NCBI GenBank assembly: GCA_030737875.1
Contig: CM060909.1
Coordinates: 395,107,565 to 395,171,564, forward strand
Reading direction: 5' to 3'
Length of the DNA: 64,000 nucleotides
Origin: Allium sativum
Lineage: Eukaryota > Streptophyta > Magnoliopsida > Asparagales > Amaryllidaceae
A program made the translations under genes and the position numbers. Below are positions 35,598 to 46,900 of this stretch, one piece after another (position 1 is the first letter of the stretch; each line of letters begins with the position of its first letter). The notes beneath the pieces were generated by a model that saw only the letters and a program-made list of their open reading frames with translations, searched no databases and had not been told where the DNA came from.

Positions 35598-36635
35598 ATC
35601 TCCCCCACTTAAAACTTTTCGTCCTCGAAAAGGAACAAAGTCGAAAATTGTTTCACAAATCAACTCAACTTTCATTATTTTGCTTACGGCTTAAGTTCTT
35701 CAACTTTTCAGTTTCTAAGAACTTTTCAATTTTTTCAAAAATTTGGCTAACACCCTAAATTTTCGAAAAATTTCGCCATAACCTCCCCTGCACCGGGAGC
35801 ACGGGAAAATCCCGAAATTGCCATACAGGCCTTCTAATCTCAAAAAGAAAAAGCCAAGCGGCTAGCCAATCGGCTCATAAAATCATCATCACCCAAACAA
35901 AACAGTAAATTATGATAAACATGTACCTATTTGTCGGGCAAACAATTTTATTCTTCTGCTCTAGCCTCTTTGCTATGACCTGTTCAATGTAAGTACATGT
36001 ATATGCAAGCAAATGCGACTAATTTTCAATACAGTTCAATATTCATTTTTATTTGGCTATATAATACAAATTTTAATAAATCAACCAATAATCAACAACA
36101 CAACCATCAATTAATTAGTTGATTAGCTTTTGAAATTCATAACTTTGACATATAGTCAAAAATCACATTTTTGATACCAAATCACAACAATAAGCCCTAT
36201 CTAATTTCGGTTCTCACACCAGTCTAATGGAAATATAGAAATCTCACTTTCGTTACTCGAAAATAAATACTGGCGACAGTGCCCCATCACCAGAATTATC
36301 CCCGGGCAACTAGAGTATGATTCTATAACCATCCAGTATATTAAAACTTCGAATACACGTTTGCAAGACGCATATGCAAAATCTTTATATATCGGATTGT
36401 CCAAATCAATATAGAATAAATATTCTAATACGTATGAAACGGTTTAAATTTCAAAACAAAATTGGTTTTCATTTTAAAAATATACTCTTCACACTCGTTC
36501 TAGGATACTGCTGATCCCATCTCTAACGAGTCATTCCCATTGGATATTACTAATCCAATATCTGATGAATTCTTTCGTATGGTTCTAATGTGTCTTGCTC
36601 TCTGAGCTTTGTAAACCAAAGCTCTGATACCACGA
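35598..36635 (-). other. LARD-2 interior 1 (non-coding)
   Basis: It is bounded on the left by the PBS (36621-36632, GCTCTGATACCA on the plus strand) and on the right by the PPT (minus: TTTTAAGTGGGGGAGAT, at 35598-35614). The 17-bp motif shared with LARD-1 is at 35925-35941. A 67-aa frame (36201-36404) recurs in interior 2 but resembles no retroelement protein, so I treat the region as non-coding. Confidence 0.8.
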
Positions 36636-37319
36636 TGAAACGACCCGAAACTTCCCCGGTCTCCGAAGAGAAGAGAAATAACGCATTGTTTTGAGAACAC
36701 GACAAAATAGAACGCAGACGGGAGAACATTTCATTGTATATTACAACAATACCATCAGATTACAAGAATATACAGAGTATAAATGAATATTACACAGAAA
36801 CATCAGAGATTTAAATTACCTTTAAATACATCGCAGCGGAAAATAATACAATACACAACTAGAAGAGATATACGAATACAAAGCTTTCCGGATATCATTC
36901 CAGCTGTAAACCAGGATCCTGTGAATACAAATCTGCAAAACCAAACTACTAGCTGCCCGTGTCAAAATAAGGGCACCCAGAGTTTAGGTCAAAACAATAA
37001 ACTCCAGGTCAGTCATGGGACTGGTGTGAGAACTAAAACAGTTATTTATCTTTATTTTAAAGTTAGGTAAATCAAGGGACCACGCCGTATAACACGGAAC
37101 GGGTTTCCTCCCAAGAACACCAGTGCATAAAACAAACAGCGCAATGCTAAATAAGGAAAAATGAAGCTATTATAAGACCCAGTTCCCATCACACAATGCA
37201 ACGCAAGCCGGAGGATATGGTTTTTACCTTATAATAGTCAAGAATGCTTGATACGTTTAAAACAAATCATTTGATACTATCATAAGTGCATAGTGTATAA
37301 AACAACTTCAAATCATAAG

Positions 37320-37790
37320 TATCAATCATAGGCGGCATAAGCGCCCCATCCCACTATGTCGCCATACTAGGCTCTACAAATAAAACCGCAAATGTCACGT
37401 ATTTGGAAGTTGGATTTCCATCTATGAACCGAGGCAAAAGATAGTCCTCAACTGATTCGAGACGCTCTAGCCCGCCCCTCAGGATCAGAGCTCGAGTGAC
37501 CCTTGGATCGTCAGGGCCGGTCCACCGATGTGGATTAAAATGCCTGAACATGCGTTTTCCCGCCCTTTGGGGCGTAAATGAGCCAACGAATGGCTCCATC
37601 ACACCCGGATCGTCCGATCTAACCGAGGCGCCTCGCAACAGCAACAACCACATAGGTGAAAAGTATATAAATGTCAGGGCTGGTAGGTCACTGACACCAC
37701 CCTAGCTAGAAAGAAACGCATGCCCTCCCTGAGGTCCTCTCCCGTTTTTGGTTCACAACCGGGGTGCGAGGCTCGCGAATTCACGTTACA
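37320..37790 (-). repeat. Conserved GC-richer block of LTR2
   Basis: Counterpart of 4595-5070 (LTR A), 44665-45130 (LTR3) and 52075-52530 (LTR D). Short frames on both strands (99 aa minus, 69 aa plus) are shared between LTR2 and LTR3 but not with LTR A or D, arguing against coding. Confidence 0.55.
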
Positions 37791-38721
37791 CAAAGCTGTG
37801 CCACACAGGCTGTGCTTTGATCATCACCACAAGACTTTGCTTTTCAACAGAAGCCTCGCTCAATTGCCACTTAGGCATGCCACACAGGCAATTCACTCCA
37901 TGCGTTTGATATCCATCAATATATAACCCCTGAGCTCGTACGTCTCAGAGAAGGGCGTTAAGCAAGAGAATAAATTATCCGCCGCCAAACAGATATATAT
38001 TTAATAGAAATCAATCACACGGACTAAAATCCAATGTCAGACACACAGTCCATTTACAAGTTCGTTCTGGGTCTGAACGAAACCGGAGGCACCTAGTACC
38101 CCGCATATCCATCGATCTCCAAGTACGTCTGGAAGATCACCAACTGTTTCCATCTTCTTGGGTGTACATCCCAATCAAGATCATCAGTAATCACCCAAAC
38201 GACGTGAAGACCTCCGGTCTTCAACCACCGTCTTCATCTTCGGCACCACGTCGAATCAGTTATTCCGAATGGGATAAACCCGGTCTTTCTGAATAACTCG
38301 CGTATATATTATAAAAGTGTTGCACAAACACAACATACGCCTCATTCCACTTCAGAATATTCTTTTTATTCAAATATTCTTATATTTTGGAAAAGGTTCC
38401 CATAAATTTTATCAAAGATAAATTCTTTAAATTTATTCTTTAATCTTCTTTGAATATCAATTCAAACTAGTCGGGATTAGCGAACCACACCGGAGAAATC
38501 ATTTATTTTATTTCCCAATCCCAACCTATTTATCCCATGAAGTAAAACTGGTAATACTTCATATCTAACACCACGGTGTTATCGGTAATTCAATTACCGT
38601 TTCACGTTCAAATCTAATTAAAGATTTAACTATCGCCAGGAGCAAAACTGGTGATACTCCATTCTAACACCTTTTCAATCTAATTAAAGATTCATTAAAA
38701 CTCCACTTAGTTTTAATCGTT

Positions 38722-38980
38722 AACTGGGTTAAAGAATCAGTGTCATTTAAAACACGGTTCACGATAAACCCAAAATCACATTCCACTAATCATCGGGTTA
38801 AAGAACGAGTGTTATTTAAAACACTGTCCACGATAAACCCAAAAATCAATATCAATTCAATTCCAATTAAATATTATTTAATTGGTACACTTCATTAAAC
38901 CTAAATAAAAAAGATTTAATCTTTTCTCAACTGGGTTCAAGAACAGTGTTATTGAAGACACCATTCACGACAAACCCAAA
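38722..38980. repeat. Three GGGTT/AACCC stem-loops in LTR2
   Basis: Copies at 38722-38773, 38792-38843 and 38930-38980. Each has an outer pair GGGTT...AACCC and an inner pair such as AGTGTT...AACACT around an A/T loop of about six bases. The same element recurs in LTR3 (46065-46322), LTR D (53507-54097) and LTR B (10497-10663). Confidence 0.6.
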
Positions 38981-39876
38981 TCACATTTGATATTAAATAC
39001 AAGGCTCTGAATAGAAAATATATCGGCTTATATTCAATATCAAATTCTACGACCAACAAATATCGTATTGGAAATAACGATATATATACCTATATCTTTC
39101 AAATTTCCATAACAACATCTGTATAATCACGAAATCCAACATCGAAATATTCCGAAGACAATTTCGATTCAAATCCATTCCAATGCAATCATTGGAAATT
39201 CTGGTTATTTTTAAAACCCTTTTCAAATTCATTTATTTATTTAAAAATAAATAGAATTATAATTCTAGTTCAAAACTAGTTCATTTTCATAAAAATCTAT
39301 TTTTATCTTTTCAAATATGGAGTTTTTCATCCCAATTCTTTCTAAATCATTTCTTATGATCTTACACAAATTATTACTATTTTTAATAATTTTATCAAGG
39401 CCCGTACAGTCGATTTCCATCAACGGCCATCGAACTGCACTTACAGCGACCTTTTTCAAATTTGATTTGGACATAATTCCAAATCCAACCGTTAGATTTC
39501 TAATTTCTCACATTCGTTAGAAAGCTCTTTTCGATACGAACCCAACGGTTCCGGTTTATGGAGAATCCGACGGTCAGATCTCCCGTAATATCCATTCGAA
39601 GTCAATGGTTGAAATTCGCGAACTGCCGCGGCGCGGCGCGTTCTATTCAGGCCATTATATTATATATATAATATATATATAATATATACTTCGTCGATTT
39701 CCTTTTAAAACGTATTTTATAAATCGTTTTAAATTCGTTTTCAAAACGATTTCAACTTCTTTTCAAATTCAAATCAAAATTGAATTTTTCCTTATAAATT
39801 CGATTTAAATTCATTTCAAATTGATTTCAATTCAAATTGATTTCTAATTCAATTTCAGTTCGTTTTCAGTTCAATT

Positions 39877-40066
39877 CAATTTCAATTCGAATTCATTTAT
39901 ATTCAATTTCAATTCGAATTCATTTCTATTCAGTTTCAATTTGAATTCACTTCTATTCAATTTCAATTTGAATTCATTTCTATTCAATTTCAATGTGAAT
40001 TCATTTCTATTCAATTTCAATTTGAATTCATTTCTATTCGATTTCAATTTGAATTCATTTCTTTCT
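39877..40066. repeat. 27-bp tandem array in LTR2
   Basis: Six full units and one partial, each with GAATTCATTTCTATTCAATT and the rest TCAATTT, so every unit has a GAATTC. The minus strand reads as a nine-residue repeat (NRNEFKLKL), but that follows from the multiple-of-three unit length. LTR3 has the same array at 47218-47415 with one 6-bp expansion. Confidence 0.85.
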
Positions 40067-40806
40067 AAAATTTCAGATTTTGAAATCACTTTCGATATTT
40101 GTTATAAAATGAATAAAATCGATATAAATATCGTTCACGTCAAAATTGCGTAAATCTAATCAACACGGCTTCATATATTGATATTTTCAAATATTCCATT
40201 TCGAATATTTCTATTTCAAATATTCTATTTCAAATATTTCTTTTTCAAATATTTCTACTTCTAAACTGGAATGAGGCCCAATCAATTACCATATAATGTT
40301 AATTATATGGATTTTCTACAACACAGGTATATATCAACAACGATGAATAATCAACCATCATCCAAAGTGCATTCCATACTGTATAAGCATCAAATATAAA
40401 TATTCAACGCTTATAACAGTCTGTCAATCAATCGATCGACATACAACTAATTATTGGGATTAGTGTATGTCATATATCATCCCAATACCCGTGTGGGGTT
40501 TCAAACAATCAAACACAGATTTTATTTGTGCAGTTGGGCGATGTGTAAAATTTATCTTCCCAATCAATATCAGTCAAATGTGTGTATATAAACAAATCGT
40601 CCGATTTGTTTATTTTTATTTCATTTCATATGCACGTTAAAAATTCTATTTTTAACTATAAAATATTTTTAACTATATAAATATTTTATTTCATTTCACA
40701 TCACATCACACAATCAACTACACATCAAAATCAAACAAACAAGCATACAAGCCATCCATGGTCTGTGGACGACGGGTGTCGGGTGCTACTAAACACTGTC
40801 TGCATC

Positions 40807-41642
40807 CTAGTATATATTTCAACTAGAAAAATAAATTAAAGGTGAGAAGTTCTCATAGAATTTCTAATCCAACGCCTCGACTCTTCTTTGTAGAAAATCT
40901 TCGCCACTCGCCCTTTGTCACTTTCTTTGCCCGTATTCTCTACATATGTAAAAATCACATTTTTACTTTGCTATTCAATATATAAAAATCGAATTTTTAC
41001 TTTGCTATTCAATATATAAAAATCGAATTTTTACTTTGCTATTCAATATATAAAAATCGAATTTTTACTTTGCTATTCAATATATAAAAATAGAATTTTT
41101 AATACTTCTACTATAATAAAAATTATATTTTTAACCTTCTACTATAATAAAAATTATATTTTTATTTCGCTACTTCTATATGAATTTATAAAAATCCGGT
41201 CTTTCTTCTCTATATGAATTTATAAAAATCCGGTCTTTCTTCTCTATATGAATTTATAAAAATCCGGTCTTTCTTCTCTATATGAATTTATAAAAATCCG
41301 GTCTTTCTTCTCTATATGAATTTATAAAAATCCGGTCTTTCTTCTCTATATGAATTTATAAAAATCCGGTCTTTCTTCTCTATATGAATTTATAAAAATC
41401 CGGTCTTTCTTCTCTATATGAATTTATACTTTTAAAACGTTATATTATATATAAAAATTATCCTACATACTCACATAAAAAGAATCTTATGTCTTTATAT
41501 TAATTAAAAATATGAACTTTATATAATAAAAAAATATGAACTTTATATAATTAAAAATATGAACTTTATATAATTAAAAATATGAACTTTATATAATTAA
41601 GGAAATCAAGTTTTATAAAATAAAGAAAATCAGAAAACTTAC
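40807..41642 (-). other. Candidate 836-bp intron in LTR2
   Basis: On the minus strand the GC-rich leader ends GAAT and then GTAAGT (41642). The AT-rich segment with all the hairpin arrays ends ATATATACTAG at 40807, followed by GATGCAGACAG. LTR3 has the same sites 734 bp apart (48158-48891), and the 102-bp difference equals three 34-bp repeat units. The order of GC-rich leader, donor, AU-rich body and AG/G acceptor is what plant introns look like. Splicing is not shown. Confidence 0.4.
40940..41610. repeat. 34-bp minisatellites and 23-bp array in LTR2
   Basis: The TATAAAAATCGAATTTTTA array has four units (about 40960-41095) and the ATGAATTTATAAAAATCCGG array seven (about 41175-41428). Between them are ATAAAAATTATATTTTTA-type hairpins. 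The AATTAAAAATATGAACTTTA array follows at 41505-41600. Confidence 0.9.
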
Positions 41643-42040
41643 ATTCAATCGAAGAAGGGGGTGCGTTTTCCGTTCAGTTGGCCGTGGGAGGGCACGGGGT
41701 GGTGCATTGAGGCCTGAGGCGGCGGTGGGGTCCGTAGTTGGTTGGAGACTGGGCGGTGGCGCGGCTAGGTCTTGCTGGCCTTCGATTTGGGGTGGTTTCC
41801 TTTGCAGAGAGGGAGAATAGAGGAGCAAGGGGCGGGACATCATCAGGGCGGCGGCGCCTGAGCTGGAGGGGGGCCGGACCCGCGACGACGACGCCTGATG
41901 AGGCGATGGCTGACCTCGCGCTGGAGCGACGAGGACTAGGGCATCGGGTTCCTCTGGGTTTTTTTTTTCTAAAGTGAGCGTTGACTGTATCGTGGAGGGA
42001 GGGAGAGAGAAAGTAGAAAAGGGGGCCAACCACTTATAAT
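41613..42040 (-). other. Promoter-like box and GC-rich leader of LTR2, with 138-aa frame
   Basis: TTATAAGTGG (42038-42033) precedes a pyrimidine-rich CTCTCTCCCTCC patch, a common layout at plant transcription starts. The following GC-rich stretch holds a 138-aa minus-strand frame. A 140-aa version is open in LTR3 and 76 aa in LTR1; residues near the end (PPRALPRPTERKTHP) are shared. It is Pro/Ala/Ser-rich with a hydrophobic end, and I recognise no domain. The first ATG would lie upstream of the expected transcription start. Conservation among such recent copies is weak evidence for coding. Confidence 0.35.
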
Positions 42041-42935
42041 TATTATATTTAATTATTTTAAATTCAAAAAAAATAACTTTTTTTATTCGAACTCGAAATG
42101 AGACCCAAAGACTGTCGTCCCTAGCTAATTACCCCCATTCCGAACACAATGGAATATGCCACCTAAGCCAGTTTGGCCGTTTCGATCAGTTTTCATCAAA
42201 ATCAAAATATAACTCTATATATTGAATTTGAACGCACATTTCAATTTACCGGAGCCACATACTAACTCGAAAAATTCCATAAAAAATATTTCTAGCTTCG
42301 TATTGTCGATACGGTCCTAACAAAGCTAATTTCGTTAAATTCTGAGACCGTTTGTAAAATGGCCATTTTCCAGTCGATTAAAATCAACTAAAACTGGTCA
42401 AACGCGTTTTCCTTTGCCACGCTCACACATTGATTCGAAAAATTATGAAATTTGAAACCTAGCAATAACTTTACATCATGGATCCAACAAAAGTGGTTTC
42501 GTCGAAATCCGAGGTCGTTTGCAAAATTTCCATTTTTAAGGGCCTGAATTCCACAGCGACTATTCAGAATTTTCAACTGGACATATCTTTTGATTCCCGC
42601 TATGAAATTTCGATTCTTCGGATTCGTTGGAAAGATATTCTCTATTAGATTCTATTATTTTTGGTTTCACTAAAATCCGGTTTATATTGCACCCGGTACA
42701 TTCATTTGAAGTTTGAAATCGAATTATCGAACTAGCACGCCATTTTCAATTCCTTTTATAATTTAAAATAAATATTTATATTCTAACGACAATCTATATA
42801 ATATATACGTTAGAATTATATTCAAAATAAATTTCTCGTCGATATTATTTAAAATAATCCATTTTAAATAATCAAAATTCACTAAAATTGCCAAAATAAA
42901 AATTTTAAACTGGCCCAGATTTCCGGGTTATTACA

Positions 42936-43979
42936 ATCTCCCCCACTTAAAACTTTTCGTCCCCGAAAAGGAACAAAGTCGAAAGTTGTTTCACAAATCA
43001 ACTCAACTTTCATTATTTTGCTTACGGCTTAAGTTCTTCAACTTTTCAGTTTCTAAGAACTTTTCAATTTTTTCAAAAATTTGGCTAACACCCTAAATTT
43101 TCGAAAAAATTCGCCATAACCTCCCCTGCACCGGGAGGACGGGAAAATCCCGAAATTGCCATACAGGCCTTCTGATCTCTAAAAGAAAAAGAAAAAGCCA
43201 AGTGGCTAGCCAATCGGCTCATAAAATCATCATCACCCAAACAAAACAGTAAATTATGATAAACATGTACCTATTTGTCGGGCAAACAATTTTATTCTTC
43301 TGCTCTAGCCTCTTTGCTATGATCTGTTCAATGTAAGTACATGTATATGCAAGCAAATGCGACTAATTTTCAATACAGTTCAATATTCGATTCTATTTGG
43401 CTATATAATACAAATTTTAATAAATCAACCAATAATCAACAACACAACCATCAATTAATTAGTTGATTAGCTTTTGAAATTCATAACTTTGATATATAGT
43501 CAAAAATCACATTTTTGATGCCAAATCACAACAATAAGACCTATCTAATTTCGGTTCTCACACCAATCTAATGGAAATATAGAAATCTCACTTTCGTTAC
43601 TCGAAAATAAATACTGGCGATAGTGCCCCATCACCAGAATTATCCCCGAGCAACTAGAGTATGATTCTATAACCATCCAGTATATTAAAACTTCGAATAC
43701 ACGTTTGCAAGACGCATATGAAAAATCTTTATATATCGGATTGTCCAAATCAATATAGAATAAATATTCAAATACGTATGAAACGGTTTAAATTTCAAAA
43801 CAAAATTGGTTTTCATTTTAAAAATATACTCTTCACACTCGTTCTAGGATACTACTGATCCCATCTCTAACGAGTCATTCCCATTGGATATTACTAAACC
43901 AATATCTGATGAATTCTTTCATATGGTTCTAATATGTCTTGTTCTCTGAGCTTTGTAAACCAAAGCTCTGATACCACGA
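42936..43979 (-). other. LARD-2 interior 2 (non-coding)
   Basis: Near-identical to interior 1, with a few substitutions and a short AAAAAG expansion near 43185. PBS at 43965-43976, PPT at 42936-42952 and the 17-bp motif at 43269-43285. No retroelement protein frame. Confidence 0.8.
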
Positions 43980-46900
43980 TGAAACGACCCGAAACTTCCC
44001 CGGTCTCCGAAGAGAAGAGAAAGAACGCATTGTTTTGAGAACACGACAAAATAGAACGCAGACGGGAGAACATTTCATTGTATATTACAACAATACCATC
44101 AGATTACAAGAATATACAGAGTATAAATGAATATTACACAGAAACATCAGATTTAAATTACATTTAAATACATCGCAGCGGAAAATAATACAATACACAA
44201 CTAGAAGAGATATACGGATACAAAGCTTTCCGGATATCATTCCAGCAGTAAACCAGGATCCTGTGAATATAAATCTGCAAAACCAAACTACTAGCTGCCC
44301 GTGTCAAAATAAGGGCACCCAGAGTTTAGGTCAAAACAATAAACTCCAGGTCAGTCATGGGACTGGTGTGAGAACTAAAACAGTTATTAATCTTTATTTT
44401 AAAGTTAGGTAAATCAATGGACCACGCCGTATAACACGGAATGGGTTTCCTCCCAAGAACACCAGTGCATAAAACAAACAGCGCAATGCTAAATAAGGAA
44501 AAATGAAGCTATTATAAGACCCAGTTCCCATCACACAATGCAACACAAGCCGGAGGATAGGGTTTTTACCTTATAATAGCCAAGAATGCTTGATACGTTT
44601 AAAACAAATCATTTGATACTATCATAAGTGCATAGTGTATAAAACAACTTCAAATCATAAGTATCAATCATAGGCGGCATAAGCGCCCCATCCCACTATG
44701 TCGCCATACTAGGCTCTACAAATAAAACCGCAAATGTCACATATTTGGAAGTTGGATTTCCATCTATGAACCGAGGCAAAAGATAGTCCTCAACCGATTC
44801 GAGACGCTCTAGCCCGCCCCTCAGGATCAGAGCTCGAGTGACCCTTGGATCGTCAGGGCCGGTCCACCGATGTGGATTAAAATGCCTGAACATGCGTTTC
44901 CCCGCCCTTTGGGGCGTAAATGAGCCAACGAATGGCTCCATCGGACCCGGATCGTCCGATCTAACCGAGGCGCCGTGCAATAGCAACAACCACACAGGTG
45001 AAAAGTATATAAATGTCAGGGCTGGTAGGTCACTGACACCACCCTAGCTAGAAAGAAACGCATGCCCTCCCTGAGGTCCTCTCCCGTTTTTGGTTCACAA
45101 CCGAGGTGCGAGGCTCGCGAATTCACGGTACGCAAAGCTGTGCCACACAGGCTGTGCTTTGATCATCACCACAAGACTTTGCTTTTCAACAGAAGCCTCG
45201 CTCAATTGCCACTTAGGCATGCCACACAGGCAATTCACTCCATGCGTTTGATATCCATCAATATATAACCCCTGAGCTCGTACGTCTCAGAGAAGGGCGT
45301 TAAGCAAGAGAATAAATTCTCCGCCGCCAAACAGATATATATTTAATAGAAATCAATCAAACGGACTAAAATCCAATGTCATACACACAGTCCATTTACA
45401 AGTTCGTTCTGGGTCTGAACGAAACCGGAGGCACCTAGTACCCCGCATATCCATCGATCTCCAAGTACGTCTGGACGATCACCAACTGTTTCCATCTTCT
45501 TGGGTGTACATCCCAATCAAGATCATCAGTAATCACCCAAACGACGTGAAGACCTCCGGTCTTCAACCACAGTCTTCATCTTCGGCACAACGTCGAATCA
45601 GTTATTCCGAATGGGATAAACCCGATCTTTCTGAATAACTCGCGTATATATTATAAAAGTGTTACACAAACACAACATATGCCTCATTCCACTTCAGAAT
45701 ATTCTTTTTATTCAAATATTCTTATATTTTGGAAAAGGTTCCCATAAATTTTATCAAAGATAAATTCTTTAAATTTATTCTTTAATCTCCTTTGAATATC
45801 AATTCAAACTAGTCGGGATTAGCGAACCACACCGGAGTAATCATTTATTTTATTTCCCAATCCCAACCTATTTATCCCATGAAGTAAAACTGGTAATACT
45901 TCATATCTAACACCACGGTGTTATCGGTAAATTCAATTACCGTTTCACGTTCAAATCTAATTAAAGATTTAACTATCGCCAGGAGCAAAACTGGTGATAC
46001 TCCATTCTAACACCTTTTCAATCTAATTAAAGATTCATTAAAACTCCACTTAGTTTTAATCGTTAACTGGGTTAAAGAATCAGTGTCATTTAAAACACGG
46101 TTCACGATAAACCCAAAATCACATTCCACTAATTATCGGGTTAAAGAACGAGTGTTATTTAAAACACTGTCCACGATAAACCCAAAAATCAATATCAATT
46201 CAATACCAATTAAATATTATTTAATTGGTACACTTCATTAAACCTAAATAAAAAAGATTTAATCTTTTTTCAACTGGGTTCAAGAACAGTGTTATTGAAG
46301 ACACCATTCACGACAAACCCAAATCACATTTGATATTAAATACAAGGCTCTGAATAGAAAATATATCGGCTTATATTCAATATCAAATTCTACGACCAAC
46401 AAATATCGTATTGGAAATAACGATATATATACCTATATCTTTCAAATTTCCATAACAACATCTGTATAATCACGAAATCCAACATCGAAATATTCCGAAG
46501 ACAATTTCGATTCAAATCCATTCCAATGCAATCATTGGAAATTCTGGTTATTTTTAAAACCCTTTTCAAATTCATTTATTTATTTAAAAATAAATAGAAT
46601 TATAATTCTAGTTCAAAACTAGTTCATTTCGATAAAAATCTATTTTTATCTTTTCAAATATGGAGTTTTTCATCCCAATTCTTTCTAAATCATTTCTTAT
46701 GATCTTACACAAATTATTACTATTTTTAATAATTTTATCAAGGCCCGTACAGTCGATTTCCATCAACGGCCATCGAACTGCACTTACAGCGACCTTTTTC
46801 AAATTTGATTTGGACATAATTCCAAATCCAACCGTTAGATTTCTAATTTCTCACATTCGTTAGAAAGCTCTTTTCGATACGAACCCAACGGTTCCGGTTT

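Larger units (their letters stand above)
36636..42935 (-). repeat. LTR2 of LARD-2 (6,300 bp), complete
   Basis: From TGTAATAACCCGG (42935) to CGGGTCGTTTCA (36636). In minus-strand order it holds a 0.9-kb U3 with a TATA-like box (42033-42038), the GC-rich leader (about 42030-41643), a GTAAGT donor-like site (41642), hairpin arrays (41610-40940), an acceptor-like ACTAG (40807), a 27-bp array (39877-40066), three GGGTT/AACCC hairpins (38722-38980) and the conserved block (37320-37790). The complete sequence makes this the best reference copy of the family. Confidence 0.9.

Noticed and set aside
37354..37926. Small proteins of 68-99 aa in the conserved block
   Set aside because: Frames overlap on both strands and are kept only between the recent copies LTR2 and LTR3. 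LTR A and LTR D do not keep them.
39871..40089. Repeat protein with nine-residue units
   Set aside because: The period is a 27-bp tandem repeat, so any frame without stops gives a peptide repeat. There is no start context, and it is inside an LTR.
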